Shown here piece after piece: positions 51,636 to 59,027 of a DNA stretch of 64,000 nucleotides; the first letter of the stretch is position 1; the number at the start of each line of letters is the position of its first letter. Below the pieces are notes generated by a model, which made no database searches, had not been told where the DNA came from, and saw only the letters and a program-made list of their open reading frames with translations. The position numbers and the translations under genes were made by a program. Source of the stretch: an uncultured Helcococcus sp. (GTDB lineage Bacteria; Bacillota; Clostridia; Tissierellales; Peptoniphilaceae); the NCBI GenBank assembly GCA_937926545.1, contig CALAZW010000087.1:1-64000 (forward strand), in the 5' to 3' direction.

Positions 51636-53552
51636 CTATTCAGCCTTTGTAAAGTTAGCTTTTTCTTCTCCACATTCTGGACAAGTCCATTCTTCTGGCA
51701 ATTCTTTATATTTTGTACCAATCATGATTTCATTTTCTAAATCACCAACAGCTGGGTCGTAAACATATCCACAACCATCACAAACAAATAGGTCATATTT
51801 AGGTAATTCAATCTTTGGAGTATCTTTCTTCATCTTAGCGAAAGGTTCTGCCATTGGTTTTTTCTTTCCAGTATTTAATTTAGCTGTTAATACAGGTAAG
51901 ATTTCTTCGATGTCACCAACTAAACCGTAGTCAGCGTTCTTAAAGATCTTAGCATTTTTGTTTTTGTTTATAGCAACTATAGTATGAGCATCCTTGATAC
52001 CTTTCAAGTGTTGTGAAGCTCCTGAAATACCTACTGCAAAGTAAAGGTTACCGTTGAATTTTTGACCTGAAAGTCCAACATATCTTTCTATTGGAACCCA
52101 TTGTTGTTCTTCAGCAACAGGTCTTGATGATCCAACTGCAGCGCCTAGGCCCTTAGCTAAATCTTCAATTAATTTCATGTTTTCTTTCTTGCCAACACCC
52201 ATTCCAGCAGAAACAACTCTTTCAGCCTTAGTTATAGGAGTATTCATATCAATTCCTACACTTAAGTCATGGCCATCAGCCTTTAATGCTTCAATAAGTG
52301 CATCTACGTTTTCTTCAACATTACCTTCAGTAAATAATTTTTTCTTTCTGTAGCCAGTTGCACCAGTTGGCTTTTGAGGTCCAGCCATAGCTACCTTCTT
52401 AGGTTTAGCAACAGGTCCTAATAGGTAAGCTGAAATAACAACTCTCATGATCTCGTTAGTACCTTCATAGATTGTTGTGATCTTGGCGTCTCTATAGTGA
52501 CGTTCAACAGCCATACCCTTTAAGTAACCACTACCACCGTGTATTTGTAATGCATCATTTGTAACTTCAAGAGCTATATCAGATGCGTACATTTTAGCCA
52601 TAGCAGCTTCTTTACCATATGGTAAACCATTTGATTTATAGTCAGCAGCCTTGTAGATTAATAATCTAGCCGCATTTAATTTTGTATCCATATCAGCAAG
52701 TTTAAATTGGATTGCTTGTAAAGCTCCAATAGGGTTGCCAAATTGTTCCCTATCCTTAGCATAGTCTAATGCTTCTTCAAAGGCACCTTGAGCAATACCA
52801 AGTGCTTGTGACGCTATACCAATACGTCCACCATCAAGTGTTTGCATGGCAATCTTGAAACCTTGCCCTTCTTTACCAAGTAGGTTTTCCTTAGGTACTT
52901 TAACGTCATTGAAGATTAATTCTCTTGTTGCAGATGAACGAATACCCAACTTATCATAGTGAGTACCAAATTCGAATCCATCCCATCCTTTTTCAACAAT
53001 AAATGCTGAAATTCCTCTAGTTCCAATACCAGGTGTAGTTACAGCAAAGATAACATAAGTATCTGCTTCACCAGCGTTGGTAATAAATATCTTATTACCG
53101 TTTAAGATATAGTGATCGCCATTTAGTACAGCTGTTGTTTCTGTACCACCAGCGTCTGAACCTGCGTTTTCTTCTGTAAGTCCAAATGCACCAATCTTTT
53201 CTCCCTTAGCTAAAGGAACCAAGTATTTTTTCTTTTGTTCCTCTGTACCCCAGTCGTTAATAGGGTTGGAACCTAAAGATGTGTGAGCTGATAAAATAAC
53301 ACCTACACCACCATCAACTCTAGAAAGCTCTTCTACAGCTATAGCGTAGTAAATAACGTCTAATCCTGCTCCACCATATTCCTTAGGGAAGTATAATCCC
53401 ATTATTCCTAGTTCTCCCATCTCTTTTACAACTTCAGTTGGGAATTCATTTCCTTGATCAAGTTTGAATGCAATAGGTTTTACCTTTTCTTCGGCAAATT
53501 TTCTCACCTTCATTCTAAACTCTTCATGTTGTTTAGTAGTTTTAAAAAGCAT
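51636..53552 (-). CDS. Acyl-CoA dehydrogenase - EtfA FAD domain - rubredoxin fusion
   Basis: The 638-residue protein has three joined parts. First, an acyl-CoA dehydrogenase (~1-378) with FGLTEENAGSDAGG and IYEGTNEIMR (catalytic Glu). Second, after a linker, an EtfA-type FAD domain (~435-575) with SAGMGVGKKENM, YVGLSGQKFNGNLYFAVGIS and VAINKNKNAKIF. Third, a rubredoxin (~585-638) with CDGCGY and CPECG ligands for one iron. EtfB and the EtfA N-terminal domain are absent. It could pass electrons from acyl-CoA through FAD to its own rubredoxin and then to the neighbouring flavodiiron protein. I use the ATG at 53552 behind GGAGGG. Confidence 0.92.
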   Translation of the reverse strand: MLFKTTKQHEEFRMKVRKFAEEKVKPIAFKLDQGNEFPTEVVKEMGELGIMGLYFPKEYGGAGLDVIYYAIAVEELSRVDGGVGVILSAHTSLGSNPINDWGTEEQKKKYLVPLAKGEKIGAFGLTEENAGSDAGGTETTAVLNGDHYILNGNKIFITNAGEADTYVIFAVTTPGIGTRGISAFIVEKGWDGFEFGTHYDKLGIRSSATRELIFNDVKVPKENLLGKEGQGFKIAMQTLDGGRIGIASQALGIAQGAFEEALDYAKDREQFGNPIGALQAIQFKLADMDTKLNAARLLIYKAADYKSNGLPYGKEAAMAKMYASDIALEVTNDALQIHGGSGYLKGMAVERHYRDAKITTIYEGTNEIMRVVISAYLLGPVAKPKKVAMAGPQKPTGATGYRKKKLFTEGNVEENVDALIEALKADGHDLSVGIDMNTPITKAERVVSAGMGVGKKENMKLIEDLAKGLGAAVGSSRPVAEEQQWVPIERYVGLSGQKFNGNLYFAVGISGASQHLKGIKDAHTIVAINKNKNAKIFKNADYGLVGDIEEILPVLTAKLNTGKKKPMAEPFAKMKKDTPKIELPKYDLFVCDGCGYVYDPAVGDLENEIMIGTKYKELPEEWTCPECGEEKANFTKAE

Positions 53553-53917
53553 AAGTCCCTCCTTCAAATACTTTGGTTTTATATAAACCATAAAAACTTC
53601 TATAAAATACTATACATATAAGTATACATTCATTATACATTAAAAAATGTTAAAAATAAAAATATTAATGAAAACATTTTCCCAAAAAATTAACAATCTA
53701 ATAATAATTTGCCTTTAAGTAGAATATTTTCATACAAAGGTCTAATCTATCGGATTAATAAAAAAAATAATTAATAATAATTCACTTTAAAGATGTTAAA
53801 TAAATGTAAAGAATGCTTCGTATAATATATTTATACCCTTTGTTTAATTAAAATAACAGGAATATTAGGCTGTATACTGATAATATATTAAGTATAAATG
53901 ATTAAAAGGTGAATAAA
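53553..53917. promoter_or_regulatory. Divergent regulatory region between the fusion gene and abi
   Basis: No gene is visible. For the - strand, TATAAT (53632-53637) has a weak -35 TTTATT (53655-53660) at 17 bases. ATGAAAACATTTTC (53668-53681) sits seven bases beyond it, as in the SDR promoter. A TTAACAA half-site (53690-53696) resembles half a Rex site. For the + strand, TATAAT at 53821-53826 could start a transcript with a ~90-base leader before abi. Confidence 0.55.
53668..53681. promoter_or_regulatory. Shared motif upstream of the fusion gene promoter
   Basis: ATGAAAACATTTTC differs by one base from the 14-base repeat ATGAAAACCTTTTC found twice upstream of the SDR gene (22316 and 22415). 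Distance to the -35 is the same (seven bases) as for the 22415 copy. Confidence 0.55.
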
Positions 53918-54871
53918 ATGAAAAAATATTTTAAGACATTAGACCAACAAATTGACATATTAGAAGGCCAGGGTTTGGCCATAGAAAACCGGGAAAAGGT
54001 AAGGCTTTATCTCTTGAGATACAACTACTACAAGGTTATAAATTCCGGTGCTGATATTTTTTATGAGGACAAGAAGAGAAAAAAATTTATAGAAGGGGTG
54101 AATTTCCAAGACCTGGTTGAAGTCCATAAGTTTGATGTGGAATTAAAAAATATTCTACTGATGGCCAGCCTGGATATAGAAAGACATTTTAGGTCCATAG
54201 TGTCCCATGTTTTTATGAAAAACCACCAGGAAGCCAATTCTTATTTGGATCCAGAGAACTTTAATAATAATTATAAAGATTTAATAAATACTAATATAAA
54301 ATATGCTGAAAAGATAATTGAAGAATATGCAGAAGAAATAAACTATTCCAAATCAATCAAGTATTATATGGGTAAATATAATCATGTGCCTTTTTGGTTT
54401 TTGGTTAACTTTTATACCTTTGGAAAAATTATAAATTTTTACCAGACCATGAAAAACACTGAAAAAGAAGAGGTTTGTGATTATCTATCAATGTTTTTAA
54501 GAGAATCCATGTCCTCTGATCTTAGGATAAAGCCAGATTTACTGGAATCTTTTCTTTTAAATATAAAGGAGATTAGAAATATTTGTGCCCATGATAATCT
54601 TATAATCGGCTATAGATGTGAAAATGACACTAAGTATCTTAAGCCCCTGCATGAATACTATGGAATAGATAGGAAGAAGCCTAGAAGGAATGTATTTAAT
54701 GCCATTATTATCATGCAAGTATTTTTAGATAAAAACCAATTTGATGATATGATTTATAATATAAAGTCCAGTCTTACTGATCTGGAAAAAAATATAAATA
54801 AAACAAGTTTTAATAAGTTACTAGGAGCACTAGGAATAGAGGAGGAGTATGGAAAAGATAGAAAAATATAA
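53918..54871 (+). CDS. Abi_2-family (AbiD/AbiF-like) protein with HEPN-type motif
   Basis: The 317-residue, mostly helical protein has Abi_2 family features: LLRYNYYKVIN near residue 25, FDVELKNILLMASLDIERHF near residue 72, HVPFWFLVNFYTFGKI near residue 153, and EIRNICAHDN near residue 220. RNICAH matches the Rx4-6H signature of HEPN ribonucleases. Relatives abort phage infection, and AbiF-type toxins can be controlled by a neighbouring small RNA. AAGGTG precedes the ATG at 53918. The next gene starts inside its 3' end. Confidence 0.8.
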   Translation: MKKYFKTLDQQIDILEGQGLAIENREKVRLYLLRYNYYKVINSGADIFYEDKKRKKFIEGVNFQDLVEVHKFDVELKNILLMASLDIERHFRSIVSHVFMKNHQEANSYLDPENFNNNYKDLINTNIKYAEKIIEEYAEEINYSKSIKYYMGKYNHVPFWFLVNFYTFGKIINFYQTMKNTEKEEVCDYLSMFLRESMSSDLRIKPDLLESFLLNIKEIRNICAHDNLIIGYRCENDTKYLKPLHEYYGIDRKKPRRNVFNAIIIMQVFLDKNQFDDMIYNIKSSLTDLEKNINKTSFNKLLGALGIEEEYGKDRKI

Positions 54872-55031
54872 GGAAGAGATTATAATTTCATTGATTATAG
54901 TATTTGCCAACCTGGCCATGTATTTTGATATATATAGTAGGGAGTATTTTATAGGAGCTCAAATAATAAATGGTTTGGCCTTGGCATATTTTATATATAA
55001 GATGTTTAACTTAAAGAGGGAGAATAGATAA
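54849..55031 (+). CDS. Small membrane protein between abi and sbcD
   Basis: The 60-residue protein has two hydrophobic stretches (~10-25 and ~33-50) and charged ends. GAGGAGG sits just upstream of the ATG inside abi, its first 23 bases overlap abi in another frame, and its stop overlaps the sbcD start (TAATG). The overlaps on both sides and the good binding site argue that it is translated. I do not recognise a family. Confidence 0.7.
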   Translation: MEKIEKYKEEIIISLIIVFANLAMYFDIYSREYFIGAQIINGLALAYFIYKMFNLKRENR

Positions 55032-56152
55032 TGAAGATAATTCATTTGGCTGATCTACATATAGGGAAAAGAGTAAATAATTTTTCCATGATAGAAGATC
55101 AAAAATATATTTTAAATCAAATTCTACAGCTTATAGATAGTAGGGATGTGGACACAGTTATAATAGCTGGGGACATCTATGATCTTTCAAATCCATCAGC
55201 TGAGGCTGTTGGACTATTTGATAGTTTTCTTACCCAATTAAATGAGAGGAAATTAAGGGTTTTAATTACCAGTGGCAACCACGATTCAACAGAGAGGCTG
55301 TCCTTTGGATCAAACATATTAAGTGATTCTAATATATTTATATCACCCAAGTATGAAGGAGAAATAGAAAAGGTTGAACTGGATGGTATTAATTTTTACC
55401 TATTTCCCCACATTAAGCCCATAGATGTTAGAAGATATTTTCCAGACAGGGAGATTAAAAGCTACCACCAGGCTTTAGAGGCCTTGGTGGAAAGTTTAGA
55501 TATTGACTATGATAAAACCAACCTGGCCATCTGCCATCAGTTTTTACTGGGAGGAGAGCAAAGTGATTCTGAAGAGCTATCTGTAGGAGGCTTGGACAGG
55601 GTTGCTTGGGAAATCTTTAAGGACTTTGACTATGTGGCCCTGGGACATTTACATCGTCCTCAAAAGGTGGGAGCTAACCATATAAGATATAGTGGCTCCC
55701 CATTAAAGTATTCTTTTTCAGAGATTAAAAACAAAAAATCCCTACCCTTAATAAGTCTAGGGGATAAAAAGGATTTGGATATAGAATTATTGGACTTGGA
55801 GCCTTTAAGGGATATGAGAGAAATAAGGGGAAGCTTTGATCAATTGATGGATCCTCTTAATTATCTTGCCCAGGACCAGGATGACTATGTAAAGATAGTT
55901 TTGACAGATGAAAATGAGATAGTAGATGTCATGGGTAAGCTAAGGACCATCTATCCTAATATAATGAATCTGACCTATGATAATAAGAGGACCAAGGAAG
56001 AAAAGAAGATTAGGACAGACAAGACCAATATGAAAAAAGATCCCATGGACCTATTTGAAAAGTTTTATAAGCTTAGAAATAATGTGGATTTGGACCAGGA
56101 AAAAAAAGAAATAATGACAGAGATAATAAATGATATTTGGAGTGATATATAA
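55031..56152 (+). CDS. sbcD: Nuclease SbcCD subunit D
   Basis: The 373-residue calcineurin-like phosphoesterase has the metal-binding motifs HLADLHIGKR, AGDIYDLSNPS, SGNHDS (near residue 82) and LGHLHRPQ. With SbcC it forms the bacterial Mre11-Rad50 complex that cuts hairpins and blocked DNA ends. It overlaps both neighbours by one base (TAATG), so abi, the small protein, sbcD and sbcC are translationally linked. Confidence 0.95.
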   Translation: MKIIHLADLHIGKRVNNFSMIEDQKYILNQILQLIDSRDVDTVIIAGDIYDLSNPSAEAVGLFDSFLTQLNERKLRVLITSGNHDSTERLSFGSNILSDSNIFISPKYEGEIEKVELDGINFYLFPHIKPIDVRRYFPDREIKSYHQALEALVESLDIDYDKTNLAICHQFLLGGEQSDSEELSVGGLDRVAWEIFKDFDYVALGHLHRPQKVGANHIRYSGSPLKYSFSEIKNKKSLPLISLGDKKDLDIELLDLEPLRDMREIRGSFDQLMDPLNYLAQDQDDYVKIVLTDENEIVDVMGKLRTIYPNIMNLTYDNKRTKEEKKIRTDKTNMKKDPMDLFEKFYKLRNNVDLDQEKKEIMTEIINDIWSDI

Positions 56153-58923
56153 TGAAACCTATAAGATTAAGCCTATCTGCCTTCGGTCCCTATAAAGACC
56201 AGGTGGATATTCCCTTGGATAGGTTGGGGGAAAATGGCATATATTTAATTACCGGAGATACAGGGGCAGGAAAGACAACTATTTTTGATGCTATTACCTT
56301 TGCCCTTTTTGATGTGTCCAGTGGAGGCAATAGATCAAAAAAAATGTTTCGTTCTATTTATGCAGACGAAAAAACTCCCACCTATGTGGAAATGGAATTT
56401 AAATATAGGGAAGAAATTTACTTGATAAAAAGAATCCCCGAATATAGTAGGCTAAAAAAGAGTGGGGATGGCTATACAAAACAAAACTCAGATGCCTACT
56501 TAAAATATCCTGATGGAAGTGAAATATCTGGAGTTGCCAAGGTAAATGAGGCCATAAACGATTTATTGGGCATTGACAAGGACCAGTTCACCCAGATAGC
56601 CATGATAGCCCAAGGGGACTTTTTAGACCTTCTTCTAGCTAAAAGTGAAGATAGGCAAAGGCTATTTAGAAATATATTTAAGACCAATAAATATGATCAA
56701 ATAGAGCAAAGAGTAAAGGATAAAAGAAGTTTTTATAATAAAAAGCTATTGGAACTGGATGCTAGGGATAGGGCAATCCTGGATGGTTTAAGTTTTTCTA
56801 GCCCCTCTGAGGGCTTGGGTCTTTTATTGACTAGTGAAAAACCTTGGCATAGTGATAGCCTCCTATCCCATATAGAAGAAGAGATAGCACGCGATGAAAA
56901 GGCCTATGAGGAAAACAAAAAAGAAATAGACAAGATAAATATAGACTTAAAAGCTAAAAGAGATCTCTTAAAAGATGCTAGAAAGGACCAGGAAAACTTT
57001 AAAAGATTAAAAGATTACCAGGTTAAACTAGATAAACTAGCCCTTGAGGAAAAAGAAATTTTATTTAAAAAGAGCCAACAAAAGTCCATGGAAGAAGAGC
57101 TTAGACAGTTGAGCTTGACCTTGAAAAAAATAGAGGAAGACCTGAAGGCCTATGATCTTTTAGAAAAGTTAAAGAAGGACTTGGCAAGTGAAGCCCAAAG
57201 ACAAGGTCTTTTTAGGCTGGAAAGAGAAAAAAAGGAAATAGAGCTTACATCCTTAGAGAAAAGAAGGAGACAGTTGCTTGAGCTTTTGGACAAGAATTCC
57301 AGCAAGAAGGAAGACTTTTTGAAAAAATCCAATGAAAAGAAGGAACTGGAAAGGATTAATGATTTAATTTTTGATTTAAGGTTGGAAATGAATAAGTGGA
57401 CCAAGGAAAAATCTAAACTCAAGTTAACAGAAAATATCTTATCCAAGGTAAAAGACCAGTATCAGGCTAGTAAGGAAGAATTTGACCTAATGGAAACTAG
57501 ATATTTCCAAGGTCAGGCAGGAAGACTAGCCCTTAAACTAGAAGAGGGAGAGGTCTGTCCTGTATGTGGATCTAGGGACCACCCTAGAAAGGCTAGTCTG
57601 GATGAGAATATACCTGGGGAAGAGGATTTAAAGAATCAAAAAGAAAAAAGAGAGGGTCTATCCACCAGATTAAATGATATGTTTATCCAATATGAAAGCC
57701 TGAGAGAGGGTATCTTAAGAGATGAGAAAAACATATTAAGGCAGGCAGAAAGTATTCTAGAAGAAAGTTATGAGACTATAGGGGAAGAATTTGAAGATCA
57801 TCTAACTAAAAAGGAAGCTATAATAAGTAGTAGGCTCATTATCTTGGATACAGACCTGGAAGAAATTAAGTCTTCGATAGCCCTATTTGAAGAGGCCAGG
57901 GAAGACTTAAATAAAATAGGGGAAAACCAGGAAGGTCTTAAAAAAGATATAGATCTTATGAGGGAAAAATTATCAAAAACTGAGACCCAATTAAAGGTTT
58001 TAGAAACCACCATAGAGAATAAAAGCCAGGGACTTAGTTTTGAGTCTGAAAAAAATGCTAGAAAAGAATACAATAGCCTAAGCTTAGAAAGTAGAGCCCT
58101 GCTTAAGGAGCTAGAAGATATTCTTGAAGCCTATGAAAGATTTATTTCAAGCAAGGCCAGACTGGAATCAGCCATTAAGATATTGGAAGAAGATTTAAAA
58201 GACAAGGACTTGATAGATTTAGAAGGCCTGGAGGAGGAAATCAACCAACTAGACCATAGGTTGGAAGAGGTTTTAGTAGAATCTAGACGGATATATGCTG
58301 TCTTGGAGAAAAACAAGACTAATTTTAACTTGTTAAAAGAATCCAAGTCCATAAGGGTTAAGCTAGAGGATAAGTATGTTCACCTGGATGAGCTATATAA
58401 GACTGTGGCAGGCCAATTATCAGACAAGGAAAAGATTAAATTTGAAACCTATGTGCAAATGGCTTATTTTGAAGAAATCATAGATAGGGCCAATGTGAGA
58501 TTTAGGGAGATGACCAATGGCCAATATGAACTTAGAAGAAAAATTGATGAAAATGATAGGTCCAGTCAAAGTGGTCTAGAATTGGAGGTTAGGGATTTCT
58601 ATTCCTTGGATAATAGGGATATAAGGACCTTATCAGGAGGGGAATCCTTTAAGGCAGCCCTTTCCCTTGCCTTAGGTCTATCAGATACTGTTCAAATGTA
58701 TGCAGGTGGCATAGAGCTCAATACCATGTTTGTCGATGAAGGATTTGGTTCCTTGGACAAGGAATCTTTAAATCAGGTTATTAAGACCTTGGTAAAGCTA
58801 TCAGAAACAGACAAGCTAATAGGAATAATATCCCATGTGGATAGTCTAAAGGACAGGATAGATAAGAAGATAGTTGTGAAGAAAGATAAGGCAGGGGCCA
58901 GCTCCATAGAGTTTGAGGTTTAA
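56152..58923 (+). CDS. sbcC: Nuclease SbcCD subunit C
   Basis: The 923-residue SMC-like ATPase has Walker A GDTGAGKTT (near residue 35), long coiled coils, a central zinc-hook CPVCGSRDHP (near residue 472), signature TLSGGESFKAALSLA near residue 828 and Walker B MFVDEGFGSLD. It holds DNA ends for SbcD. Length is typical. It starts at the sbcD stop by a one-base overlap. Confidence 0.95.
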   Translation: MKPIRLSLSAFGPYKDQVDIPLDRLGENGIYLITGDTGAGKTTIFDAITFALFDVSSGGNRSKKMFRSIYADEKTPTYVEMEFKYREEIYLIKRIPEYSRLKKSGDGYTKQNSDAYLKYPDGSEISGVAKVNEAINDLLGIDKDQFTQIAMIAQGDFLDLLLAKSEDRQRLFRNIFKTNKYDQIEQRVKDKRSFYNKKLLELDARDRAILDGLSFSSPSEGLGLLLTSEKPWHSDSLLSHIEEEIARDEKAYEENKKEIDKINIDLKAKRDLLKDARKDQENFKRLKDYQVKLDKLALEEKEILFKKSQQKSMEEELRQLSLTLKKIEEDLKAYDLLEKLKKDLASEAQRQGLFRLEREKKEIELTSLEKRRRQLLELLDKNSSKKEDFLKKSNEKKELERINDLIFDLRLEMNKWTKEKSKLKLTENILSKVKDQYQASKEEFDLMETRYFQGQAGRLALKLEEGEVCPVCGSRDHPRKASLDENIPGEEDLKNQKEKREGLSTRLNDMFIQYESLREGILRDEKNILRQAESILEESYETIGEEFEDHLTKKEAIISSRLIILDTDLEEIKSSIALFEEAREDLNKIGENQEGLKKDIDLMREKLSKTETQLKVLETTIENKSQGLSFESEKNARKEYNSLSLESRALLKELEDILEAYERFISSKARLESAIKILEEDLKDKDLIDLEGLEEEINQLDHRLEEVLVESRRIYAVLEKNKTNFNLLKESKSIRVKLEDKYVHLDELYKTVAGQLSDKEKIKFETYVQMAYFEEIIDRANVRFREMTNGQYELRRKIDENDRSSQSGLELEVRDFYSLDNRDIRTLSGGESFKAALSLALGLSDTVQMYAGGIELNTMFVDEGFGSLDKESLNQVIKTLVKLSETDKLIGIISHVDSLKDRIDKKIVVKKDKAGASSIEFEV

Positions 58924-58984
58924 TCCTATAAATGTTAAAATAAAGATGAAGTGGAACTTAATGAAAAAAGAGAAATAAATATTT

Positions 58985-59011
58985 AAAACTCCATTTTAAT
59001 GGAGTTTTTTT
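58985..59011 (+). terminator. Terminator after sbcC
   Basis: ACTCCATT/AATGGAGT stem with flanking A and T tracts, followed by seven or eight T residues, ending 16 bases before the mgtA ATG. Confidence 0.85.
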
Positions 59012-59027
59012 GTTAGGAAGGTGGCCT

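Noticed and set aside
59010..59027. TTG start for the P-type ATPase
   Set aside because: It lies in the T run of the sbcC terminator; the ATG at 59028 has a proper binding site.
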